A stretch of DNA of 35,418 bases from the NCBI RefSeq assembly GCF_000422425.1, contig NZ_KE383831.1:96680-132097 (forward strand), read 5' to 3'. Below are positions 26,496 through 33,642 of the stretch, piece after piece. Position 1 is the first letter of the stretch, and each line of letters opens with the position of its first letter. Source of the stretch: Oceanospirillum beijerinckii DSM 7166 (GTDB lineage: Bacteria; Pseudomonadota; Gammaproteobacteria; Pseudomonadales; Halomonadaceae). A model generated the notes under the pieces. That model was not told the origin of the DNA. It saw only the letters and a list, made by a program, of their open reading frames with translations, and did not search any database. The translations under genes were made by a program, and so were the position numbers.

Positions 26496-28175
26496 TTAAG
26501 CTTCCGGCAGATAACCTACCCGGAATGCACCCCAGTGGCGACCATCCAGCACGACAGGAACCGACAGATCGTGCAGCACTTCCCCTGTATCTCGCTTGTA
26601 GGTTTGTAGCAGCAAGGCCTCTTTAACCTTGGCGCCACGAATTCCCACTTCACTGTCAAAGATACGCTTATCCCGACATTTTACGGCATCCACTTCAGGA
26701 TCACCGCTTTCAGGATGGCTGTAGGGAGCATTATGGGTTGGGATATAACAGTGGTCATCAATCAAGATCGCATAGCCATATTTACCCCGCTGAAAGATAT
26801 CTTCCAAAATGGCTGGCAGTACCTTATCGGCAAAGCCGACATAGCTGCTGGTACAACGGCCCATTTTGGTTCCCGGCAGGGGTTGATAACGCCGGTCAAA
26901 CAGGGCCTGCAGGGTAATTTCGCCATTTTTGATCCCTTGCTCAAAAGCCTGGGTAATACGTTCAACGGCCTCAAGGCAATCCAGATAGGCTTGACGATGC
27001 TTGCCCTCTGCGGTGTGACGGGCCAGTTCAGCGGTGATCTGCTCGGCCCCATGCATCAGCTGGTCTGCCTGCTGCGACAGAGTGTGCATCTGGTCATTGC
27101 CTTCGGTGACCTCTTCCTTCAATGCACCGATGGAGCGGGAGATATCCTCAACATGCTGATAGCTGCTACCGACAGCTTCGGCAATACCCGAGATCTGATC
27201 TTCCACTTCATCAAATTGATTAGCCATCTCGCCTAAACGGTTACCTACTAACTCAACTTTTTCGGTGCCTAACGTAATCCGGGAAACCAAGTCTTCAATA
27301 GTACCGACGACATCCTGGGTACTGGATTGAATCTCTTCCACAATCTCAGCCACCTGCTGAGTGGAGTCTGAAGTACGGCTGGCCAGACTGCGCACCTCAT
27401 CGGCTACCACAGCAAACCCGCGGCCGTACTCTCCTGCCCGGGCCGCTTCAATGGCCGCATTCAGCGCCAACAGATTGGTCTGCTCAGCAATCCCTTCAAT
27501 CACCTTAGTGACATCCTGAATGCGATTGGATTTATCATTCAGTTCGTTAATTAACGCCAAAGTATGACCGGTGCGGTCACTGATATCTCTCATCTGTACC
27601 ATGGCTTGCTGCAGGTCATCGCGTCCTGTAAAGCTGGCATTTTTGGCATCGGTAGCCAGTTGAGTGACATTCGACGCATTGACGGAGACTTGATGCATCG
27701 TTACCGTAATCGACTCAAGGCGCTCGGCGGCCTTCTCAACCTCTTCCTGTTGGATATCCAGATGTTTATCCATCTGATCCGCCAGAAAAGAAACCTCTGC
27801 GGTGGCAATTGCCGTCTTACTGGATACCGGTGCCAGATTATGAGCCATATTCCGTAATCCGATATAGCCGTTCAATATTTGCCCTTCCGGGGACCTCTGC
27901 TGGCCAAAATGGCGCAAATGATCCGCTAACTGATTCATATCACTGACAGACAGATGCTCTTTTTGTACCAGCTGTTGAACCTCAGGTCGGTTAAACAGTC
28001 CCCCGCCGCTGTGCCTGAATATGGGCACTACAGCCACCAGGCTAAGCAGTAGTAACAGCAGGGCAAAACCCCAGGACAAACCACCACTGAACACCCCGTA
28101 AATCAAGGCTGCTAGCAGCGGCAGACTGGCAAGGTAGCGTAATAAAGATATGTTGGAACGTGCAGTATGACTCAT
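26496..28175 (-). CDS. Methyl-accepting chemotaxis protein with C-terminal sensor domain
   Basis: 559 residues. Two adjacent membrane segments (about 11-29 and 34-53) leave almost no periplasmic loop. A cytoplasmic coiled-coil signalling domain follows, with the conserved hairpin tip [20 protein letters not shown] and [15 protein letters not shown] (228-265). The C-terminal ~130 residues contain [30 protein letters not shown] and [16 protein letters not shown] with [10 protein letters not shown], a Cache/PAS-like sensor unit seen at the end of some Pseudomonas-type receptors. Sensing is therefore probably intracellular. AGGAG and AAGGG lie upstream of ATG 28175. It is an orphan receptor: no che genes are nearby. 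Confidence 0.9.
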   Translation of the reverse strand: MSHTARSNISLLRYLASLPLLAALIYGVFSGGLSWGFALLLLLLSLVAVVPIFRHSGGGLFNRPEVQQLVQKEHLSVSDMNQLADHLRHFGQQRSPEGQILNGYIGLRNMAHNLAPVSSKTAIATAEVSFLADQMDKHLDIQQEEVEKAAERLESITVTMHQVSVNASNVTQLATDAKNASFTGRDDLQQAMVQMRDISDRTGHTLALINELNDKSNRIQDVTKVIEGIAEQTNLLALNAAIEAARAGEYGRGFAVVADEVRSLASRTSDSTQQVAEIVEEIQSSTQDVVGTIEDLVSRITLGTEKVELVGNRLGEMANQFDEVEDQISGIAEAVGSSYQHVEDISRSIGALKEEVTEGNDQMHTLSQQADQLMHGAEQITAELARHTAEGKHRQAYLDCLEAVERITQAFEQGIKNGEITLQALFDRRYQPLPGTKMGRCTSSYVGFADKVLPAILEDIFQRGKYGYAILIDDHCYIPTHNAPYSHPESGDPEVDAVKCRDKRIFDSEVGIRGAKVKEALLLQTYKRDTGEVLHDLSVPVVLDGRHWGAFRVGYLPEA

Positions 28176-28525
28176 AAGCCCTTATCTCCTGAACAGAGAA
28201 GATTGTTATTGTAATTAAGCCTCTGTCATTACTGATCAAACAGTACTCAGAGGTCCTGAGGGGCTATCCTTTTCTCTCTGCATTTGCCTTTAATATAGTC
28301 AACAAATGCCCATCAGGTGACTAGGTAATACCCTAGTTTTTGGCCAATAGTCGCATATTCGACTCATCAATAGAGCAAAAAACTTGTGACAAGTTGTAAA
28401 TGACATATATCAAGTTTTGTATCACTTTAACTTCTGGTTAAAGGAGAAATAACATCCTTTACCCTACAGACACCCGCTGACCTGTAGCACACTAAGCCAA
28501 TCATTTAGCGACCTCAGGTAACACC
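28176..28525. other. Divergent promoter region of the chemoreceptor and nitroreductase genes
   Basis: 350 bp without a gene. ACTAGG (28320-28325) pairs with CCTAGT (28332-28337), followed by a T-run on the plus strand. AACTTGT (28381-28387) is mirrored by ACAAGTT (28389-28395) around one base, and an FNR-like half-symmetric site (TGACATATATCA) lies near 28408. These are possible control sites for the reductase gene. Confidence 0.4.
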
Positions 28526-29287
28526 ATGAACGTAACCATTCGACAACTGTTAGAGCGCCACTCAATCAGACAATTCACCGGCGAAGCGGTAAAACACGAG
28601 GATTTTGAGCAGATTCTACGTGCCGGTCAGCAGGCCCCAACCTCTATTAACGGTCAGCAGATCTCATTGGTAGTCAGCCATAACCGGGAAACCATCGCTA
28701 AAATTGCAGAGATAGCTGGCGGCCAGCCTCAGGTTGCCACTGCCGATCTGTTTATCACTGTTGTAATCGACTTCAACCGTACGGCCCTAGCCTGTGAGAT
28801 GGCAGAGAAACAGCAAGTGATAGAGCAGTCCGCAGAAGGGATCATCGCCGGAGCGATTGATGCGGGGATTATCCTGAATGCACTGCAAACTGCGGCCAAT
28901 GCATTGGGCTATGGCTCAACCGCCATTGGTGGGATTCGCAATAATCCGCAAGCGATGATAGAGCTGTTGAACCTGCCGAAGAAAACGTTCCCTGTTAACG
29001 GGTTAACACTGGGAGTGCCGGATAAAAACAAGCGACCGGAAATTAAGCCTCGTGTTCCACTGGCCAGTTTCGCCATGTGTGAACGTTATGACAGTGATGT
29101 GGTACGCCAGGGCGTGTGCGAATACAACAAAACATTGCGTCAATGGTGGGATCAGCAGGATATGACACAACAACCCAGCTATTGTGAATCGGTTGCCTCG
29201 TTTTATGATCATATCTACTTCAGCGATATCGCCAACAGCTTTGAACAGCAGGGTTTTCGCTTCAGTGATACTCTGCCTACAGCCTAG
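28526..29287 (+). CDS. NfsA/FRP-type NADPH-dependent flavin (nitro)reductase
   Basis: 253 residues. RHSIRQFTGEAV near the N-terminus and APTSINGQQISLVV form the FMN-binding signature. IIAGAIDAGIILNALQTAANALGYGSTAIGGIRNN and LTLGVPDKNKRPEIKPRVPL match the NfsA/Frp branch. It would reduce nitroaromatics, quinones or flavins with NADPH in the cytoplasm. AGG about eight bases before ATG 28526 supports the start. It is divergent from the chemoreceptor gene and followed by a terminator-like stem. Confidence 0.88.
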   Translation: MNVTIRQLLERHSIRQFTGEAVKHEDFEQILRAGQQAPTSINGQQISLVVSHNRETIAKIAEIAGGQPQVATADLFITVVIDFNRTALACEMAEKQQVIEQSAEGIIAGAIDAGIILNALQTAANALGYGSTAIGGIRNNPQAMIELLNLPKKTFPVNGLTLGVPDKNKRPEIKPRVPLASFAMCERYDSDVVRQGVCEYNKTLRQWWDQQDMTQQPSYCESVASFYDHIYFSDIANSFEQQGFRFSDTLPTA

Positions 29288-29365
29288 AAAATCAAAGGTG
29301 CGCCCCAGCTCGAGACAAAAGGTATAAGAGAGACCGGAATAAGATATACACGGGAATAGACGGAA

Positions 29366-29392
29366 GCAGGGTTATCGCAGTTGTAACCCTGC
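29366..29392 (+). terminator. Terminator-like hairpin after the nitroreductase gene
   Basis: GCAGGGTTA (29366-29374) pairs perfectly with TAACCCTGC (29384-29392). It lies about 80 bp after the stop. The downstream sequence CTGTAGTTTC is only weakly T-rich. Confidence 0.5.
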
Positions 29393-29523
29393 CTGTAGTT
29401 TCACCTGATCAAGACTTTAACCCTACGGATACTTTGTCCCATATATTAACACTTACTTATCGCAGCCAGATCAGGAGTCATGTAACATTTATCTATACCC
29501 GACCACACCCAGAGAGTAACTCA

Positions 29524-30234
29524 TTGAGCCGCCAGACCCTCGTTCGACTGATGATGTTCACCAGCCTTATCTTAGCGCCTCTTTTTGTTAAGGCAGAGAC
29601 TCTGCGCGTCGTTTCATCGGAATTTCCTCCCTATAGCTTTACCGATGACCATAGGCTCAGCCAGGGGATTGCGGTCGACCTAGTGAAGCAGCTGCTGGAT
29701 GAATTAAACCTGCAAGTACCCATTGAGATCTACCCCTGGGCAAGAGCCTATGAGATCAGTCAGCGTAAAGCCAATACTCTGATTTTTCTGATCGCCCGCA
29801 GCCCTGAACGGGAAGCACACTTCAAGTGGGTTGGCCCTCTGATCGACTTCAATGTGCGCCTGTTTCGGTTAAAGTTCCGCTCCAATATCGCCCCGGCTCA
29901 ACTCTCTGATCTAAAGCAGTACAAAGTAGGCAGCCTGATTCAGGACATTAAGGGACAATACCTCCGTAAACAGGGCATTCCGACCATCGAATATGCCTCA
30001 GAACAAACCGGTATTCTGATGCTTGTACGGGGCTATATCGATTTAATGCCCGCAGAAATCAACTCTTTCAGATACCGGGTGAATCAGCTGGGTTTCGATA
30101 TGGCTGACTTTGAGGTCGCCTTGCCACTGCATGAAATCTCCCGACCACTTTATCTAGCTTTTCAAAAGGATACGCCGGACGAGCTTGTCGTACGTTTCAG
30201 GGATGCACTCACTGAGCTAACAGCGACACACTAA
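29524..30234 (+). CDS. Periplasmic substrate-binding protein, SBP_bac_3-like, orphan
   Basis: 236 residues from TTG 29524. GAGAG lies eight bases upstream, and this start yields a proper signal peptide (SRQTLVR basic region, hydrophobic core, VKA-ET). A longer frame back to 29434 and an internal ATG at 29551 lack comparable support. The mature part has SBP_bac_3 features: LRVVSSEFPPYSFTDD, QGIAVDLVKQLLDELN, IYPWARAYEISQRKANTLIFLIARSPER and RGYIDLMPAEINS. These small lone binding proteins are common in marine gammaproteobacteria. The ligand is unknown, and no transporter genes are adjacent. Confidence 0.75.
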   Translation: MSRQTLVRLMMFTSLILAPLFVKAETLRVVSSEFPPYSFTDDHRLSQGIAVDLVKQLLDELNLQVPIEIYPWARAYEISQRKANTLIFLIARSPEREAHFKWVGPLIDFNVRLFRLKFRSNIAPAQLSDLKQYKVGSLIQDIKGQYLRKQGIPTIEYASEQTGILMLVRGYIDLMPAEINSFRYRVNQLGFDMADFEVALPLHEISRPLYLAFQKDTPDELVVRFRDALTELTATH

Positions 30235-30532
30235 ACCCTCTTAATGTACTGAACCCTCCCGTTATAGAAGAACGAGAGCTGTTTATAGAGCACAGCGGCC
30301 AACTATAAGAACCATAAGAGCACAGCAGCCAGCCATAAGGGCACAGCGGCCAACCGGGGCTTATTTTGTCCGAATCCATCAAAAAGTTTCTGCTTTTATT
30401 ATGTTGCCTGACCCGAGAGTCTGACAAACTGGTTTCCTGAACCTCAATATTTACGCACTATATTTGAAAGGTGTGTGTGGGCTGGCCCAATCAGGTCACT
30501 CGCATATCCGAAGCGCCCAATAATGATATCTA
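30235..30532. other. Intergenic region before the first MITE-like copy
   Basis: About 300 bp without a gene. It holds three imperfect 20-21-bp repeats at 30284-30354, described separately. The remainder shows nothing recognisable. A short minus frame around 30209-30427 only reflects the repeats. Confidence 0.5.
30284..30354. repeat. Three imperfect copies of a 20-21-bp unit
   Basis: The units at 30284-30303, 30313-30333 and 30334-30354 share the core ATA(A)GRGCACAGCRGCCARC. The second and third are directly adjacent, and the first is offset by nine bases. They lie in the gap after the orphan binding-protein gene. Function unknown. Confidence 0.7.
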
Positions 30533-30672
30533 ATACCAACCCAGATAAGTCGTTGTAGGTCGGAAAAGCCGCAAGGCGCCTTCCGACAATCATCCGGTAC
30601 CAGAGCCAGTGTCGGATGGCGCTTCGCTTATCCAACCTACTCAGATATCAAAAAACTTATCGGAAATGGTAT
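30533..30672 (+). mobile_element. MITE-like element, copy 1
   Basis: A 140-bp non-coding unit with short terminal inverted repeats: ATACCA at 30533-30538 and TGGTAT at 30667-30672, with GATAAGT/ACTTATC just inside. Internally it folds into two hairpins, GTCGGAA...TTCCGAC and GTCGGAT...ATCCAAC. A second copy lies inverted at 33203-33340, with a 33-nt identical block (30610-30642 here). No transposase is encoded, so mobilisation would need one elsewhere. It could also be described as a large composite REP-like element. Confidence 0.65.
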
Positions 30673-30795
30673 AAGGTATTTTTGCCGGAAAATACTCAAT
30701 AAGCTGTCGCAAGTAACCACTTATAATAATCACGCTGTTATCCACCGATAGCAGTAATCACCCTATGCGGCACTTTCCATCAGACCTGAGCGGCC

Positions 30796-31854
30796 ATGAT
30801 GGATGAAGATGGAGCCACTGAAGTGAATACGCCTAAACACGCTCAAATTACTACTGCAAATTTTCCGATTCCATCAAGTGGACACCTGCAACAGGTGGCG
30901 CCAGGAATTTTCTGGCTACGTATGCCTCTGCCCTTCAAACTGGATCATATCAACCTGTATCTGTTGGAAGATGGCGATGGCTGGACCGTAATCGACTGTG
31001 GTTTACACAATACCGAGACACTGGCACTTTGGCAGCAGATCGAAGATCAGTGCTTTGCCGGTAAACCCGTCAACCGGGTTATTGCCACCCATGCCCATGT
31101 CGACCATCTGGGAGCCGCCGGTGCGTTATGCCAACGCTGGCAAGCACCGTTGTGGATCAGTCAGGGGGAATTTGATTCTGCCAGCAGCTATCTGAATCCT
31201 CAGCATAAACAAGCCAAGTACCCTGGCTTTTTTATGCCCTTGGGGATTAATCAGGAAAAAGCGGAAAGCCTGAGCAAACTCGGCACAGGCCTCGCAAAAC
31301 TGTTTGCGCCTTTGCCGGAGCAGGTGCGTTATCTGCAAGACCAGGAAGAGATCGCCATTGGCCAATATCGTTGGCAGATTCTGCTTGCGGAAGGCCATTG
31401 CGCGGCTCACGCCGTCCTTTATTGTGCCGAAGCGAAGATCTTGATCTCCGGTGATCAGGTATTGCCCGGCATCAGCTCTAATGTCAGTGTACGTATTGAT
31501 GAGCCGGAAGGTAATCCATTACACCATTGGCTGGAGGCAATCGATCGTCTTTTACAGCTGGATAAAGAGACTCTGGTTCTGCCTGCTCACGAACGGCCTT
31601 TCTCCGGCCTGCATGCCCGTTTGATGCAGCTCAAGTGCGAACATCACGACACTTTGGAACTGTTGACCACTCAGTGCAGCGAGGCAAAAAATGTTTTTCA
31701 GCTATTAAACGTGGTCTACCAACGAGAGCTCAGCCCCTTTGATATTATCCTGGCATCCGGGGAGTGTCTGGCTCACCTGCACTATCTATTGGATAAACAG
31801 CAGATGCGCAAGACGGTGGATGAACAGGGGCATTATCTATTTCAGACGGTTTAG
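30796..31854 (+). CDS. MBL-fold metallo-hydrolase
   Basis: 352 residues. The metallo-beta-lactamase motif is intact: His99, His101, Asp103 and His104 in ATHAHVDHLGAAG, His201 in LLAEGHCAAH, Asp220 in ILISGDQVLPGISS and His265 in VLPAHERPF. It should therefore bind two metal ions and hydrolyse an ester, thioester or lactone-like substrate in the cytoplasm. A C-terminal helical extension is similar to that of glyoxalase-II-like proteins. ATG 30796 has a weak ribosome-binding site; GTG 30823, eight bases after GGAG, is a good alternative. It is convergent with the AraC gene, and both lie between inverted MITE-like copies. Confidence 0.85.
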   Translation: MMDEDGATEVNTPKHAQITTANFPIPSSGHLQQVAPGIFWLRMPLPFKLDHINLYLLEDGDGWTVIDCGLHNTETLALWQQIEDQCFAGKPVNRVIATHAHVDHLGAAGALCQRWQAPLWISQGEFDSASSYLNPQHKQAKYPGFFMPLGINQEKAESLSKLGTGLAKLFAPLPEQVRYLQDQEEIAIGQYRWQILLAEGHCAAHAVLYCAEAKILISGDQVLPGISSNVSVRIDEPEGNPLHHWLEAIDRLLQLDKETLVLPAHERPFSGLHARLMQLKCEHHDTLELLTTQCSEAKNVFQLLNVVYQRELSPFDIILASGECLAHLHYLLDKQQMRKTVDEQGHYLFQTV

Positions 31855-31877
31855 ATTCTGCTCCAGATAACCCGTCA

Positions 31878-32882
31878 TTAATTCCTGCGATAAACCGCCG
31901 GTGGCACGCCCGTCCATTGTTTAAAAGCCCGGGTAAAGGCCGCCGGTTCAGAAAAGCCCAATAAACGCGAGATCTCGGCAATAGAGATATTGGGCTGGCT
32001 GAGATAATGAATCGCGGTGTCCCTTCGAATACCATCTTTTAGCTGCTGAAAGCTGGTGCCCTCTTCCGTCAGCTTCCGCCGTAAAGTCCGCGAGGTCACA
32101 TTCAGCTCTGCGGCTACCTCTTCCATGCTGCCTTCGGCAAAACTGCCCTCTTTTTCCAGACAGGTGACGACCTTACGGGTAAAGACCGGGTAATAAGCCT
32201 GACGTTTAAACCAATCACAGGGGGAGCGCTGCAGATAAGCCTGTAGGGTTTGTTTCGTTTGCACTACAGGTTGCTGTAACCAGTGACGTTCAAAAATCAG
32301 CGTATTACGCGGCTGTTCAAATTTAGACGGGCAGGGATACATCAAACGATATTCAGACACATGTTCTGGCTCAGGATAAGTAAAGTGCACCTCTTTCAGC
32401 TCAATCTTCTGGCCGATCAACCAGCTGGGGAAGCGATGCCATAACATCATCAGCAGCTCACACAGAGCATGATCCTGATCCTTGTCTGGATCGGTCAAGG
32501 CCATGGAAAAATACACCTCATCACCGACCAGTTCCAGCTCCAGAGAGATAGCATCAGCCACCAGATTATAGAAACGACTGATATGATAATAGGCCGACCT
32601 GAGATTACGACAGTTAATGGCCTGTTTCGCCATTAAGGCAAACACACCGTAACGACAGGGCTGACTGCCCATGCCCAGAAACTCATCATCCCCCTGCTGC
32701 CATACCTGCAGCACTAAGCTACTGAACTGGTCCGGCGTAATGCGCAGTTGTGGCATGTGCAGAAAGTCATCATTCAAGCCCGAATTGATCAACAGGCTGT
32801 GAGTATCCAAGCCGACTCGGCCAGCGGCCTGAATCACGGTTTGTACAAAATGCACTGAGATAGAGTGATGCTCAATGGTCAT
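31878..32882 (-). CDS. AraC-family transcriptional regulator
   Basis: 334 residues. The N-terminal ~200 residues resemble the Arabinose_bd (PF12625) domain of OruR-type regulators, with GLDTHSLLINSGLNDDFL and RYGVFALMAKQAINCRNLRSAY. The C-terminal double helix-turn-helix (about 235-333) includes VAAELNVTSRTLRRKLTEEGTSFQQL and ISIAEISRLLGFSEPAAFTRAFKQWTGVPPA, with the ligand-proximal RRDTAIHYL helix. The ribosome-binding site before ATG 32882 is weak. It is convergent with the MBL-fold gene (23-bp gap) and 760 bp from the acyl-CoA dehydrogenase gene, either of which could be its target. Confidence 0.9.
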   Translation of the reverse strand: MTIEHHSISVHFVQTVIQAAGRVGLDTHSLLINSGLNDDFLHMPQLRITPDQFSSLVLQVWQQGDDEFLGMGSQPCRYGVFALMAKQAINCRNLRSAYYHISRFYNLVADAISLELELVGDEVYFSMALTDPDKDQDHALCELLMMLWHRFPSWLIGQKIELKEVHFTYPEPEHVSEYRLMYPCPSKFEQPRNTLIFERHWLQQPVVQTKQTLQAYLQRSPCDWFKRQAYYPVFTRKVVTCLEKEGSFAEGSMEEVAAELNVTSRTLRRKLTEEGTSFQQLKDGIRRDTAIHYLSQPNISIAEISRLLGFSEPAAFTRAFKQWTGVPPAVYRRN

Positions 32883-33202
32883 AACCGTCGTAACTCATTG
32901 TTATTTTTATCTATCCCCTGAGAAGCCAGAGGTCTTGATGCTGCTAAGACGCCATGTTTCAACCATTAACTCTCTTGACCCAGCGCCATTAAAACAATCG
33001 TTTCAAACCCATACTATAGCAGCAAGGGCTTAATCGCATCCGTAATGTCCGAAAATGTTAATGATACGACTGTATCCGTTATGGTCGCTCGCGACAAAAC
33101 AGGCAAAACTATCTCCGTCTGCACAATAACGCCTTTGTTATTGATGTGCGCACCTGCTCAAGGTGCATGCACAACAAAACAAACCGCTTGTTTTGCTGCT
33201 TT
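32883..33202. other. Intergenic hairpin-containing region upstream of the AraC gene
   Basis: No family-supported gene. It contains AATAAC/GTTATT near 33126-33143, a GTGC-GCACCT stem with AGGTGC-AT-GCAC near 33146-33172, and CAAAACAA (33175-33182) paired with TTGTTTTG (33188-33195). A 56-codon plus-strand frame (33045-33215) runs into the second MITE-like copy and has no properly spaced ribosome-binding site. Confidence 0.4.
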
Positions 33203-33340
33203 ATACCAGCCCTGATTAAGTTTCTTGATATCAGAGTAGGTTGGATAAGCGAAGCGCCATCCGACATTGACTCCGGTATCTGATGATTGTCGGAAGGCCT
33301 ACGGCTTTTCCGACCTGCAGCAACTTATCTTGCTTGGTAT
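33203..33340 (-). mobile_element. MITE-like element, copy 2 (inverted relative to copy 1)
   Basis: 138 bp. Its reverse complement aligns along its whole length with 30533-30672: the same ATACCA/TGGTAT ends, GATAAGT near one end, the two internal hairpins, and an identical 33-nt block (33234-33266). Differences are scattered point changes, so the copies diverged after duplication. With copy 1 it brackets the MBL-fold and AraC genes. Confidence 0.65.
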
Positions 33341-33367
33341 TACGTTCATCCTGCTTTGAACTGAGCT

Positions 33368-33424
33368 GGAGTAGTTGCCAAAAGCGATCCACTACTCCTT
33401 AGAGCCAGGGAGGGCTCACTTTTT
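33368..33424 (+). ncRNA. Candidate small RNA 3' part with terminator
   Basis: GGAGTAGT (33368-33375) pairs perfectly with ACTACTCC (33391-33398). GAGCC/GGCTC (33402-33406 with 33413-33417) follows, and TTTTT starts at 33420. No plus-strand coding gene lies upstream, so a hairpin pair ending in a U-run suggests a small RNA or the end of an unrecognised transcript. Confidence 0.3.
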
Positions 33425-33451
33425 GTTTGTTTACTTTTGTTGTCACACTGT

Positions 33452-33473
33452 AGACCTTTCGGTCTCTTTTTTT
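33452..33473 (+). terminator. Intrinsic terminator, plus strand
   Basis: AGACC (33452-33456) pairs with GGTCT (33461-33465) around TTTC, followed by seven T (33467-33473). No coding gene on this strand precedes it. Confidence 0.7.
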
Positions 33474-33497
33474 GGGCCAGGCGTGGCCCGTTTTTTT
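33474..33497 (+). terminator. Second intrinsic terminator, plus strand
   Basis: GGGCCA (33474-33479) pairs perfectly with TGGCCC (33484-33489) around GGCG, then G and seven T (33491-33497). It abuts the preceding terminator directly and would insulate the acyl-CoA dehydrogenase gene from upstream transcription. Confidence 0.8.
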
Positions 33498-33555
33498 CAA
33501 GCGCCATTTTTCAAATATTAAAAACCGCTGTTGTTTCACAAGCGCGGTTGGCTCA

Positions 33556-33582
33556 GACCAAAACAGTTGTCTGATTTTGGTC
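33556..33582. promoter_or_regulatory. Inverted repeat in the acyl-CoA dehydrogenase promoter region
   Basis: GACCAAAA (33556-33563) is mirrored by TTTTGGTC (33575-33582), with CAG/CTG continuing inward around TTGT. It lies about 60-85 bp before ATG 33643, a typical operator position. It could serve the AraC regulator or a fatty-acid-responsive repressor. Confidence 0.45.
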
Positions 33583-33642
33583 GATAATAGATAGGTCGCG
33601 CTGTTTTAAATAATAAGTGCAATTCCCGCAGAGGAAGAGAAA

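Noticed and set aside
29434-29523. Longer N-terminus of the orphan binding protein
   Set aside because: The upstream TTG has no ribosome-binding site, and the extension would bury the signal peptide. TTG 29524 gives a normal one.
33045-33215. 56-codon plus-strand ORF beginning MSENVNDTT
   Set aside because: No properly spaced ribosome-binding site, and it runs into the MITE-like repeat.
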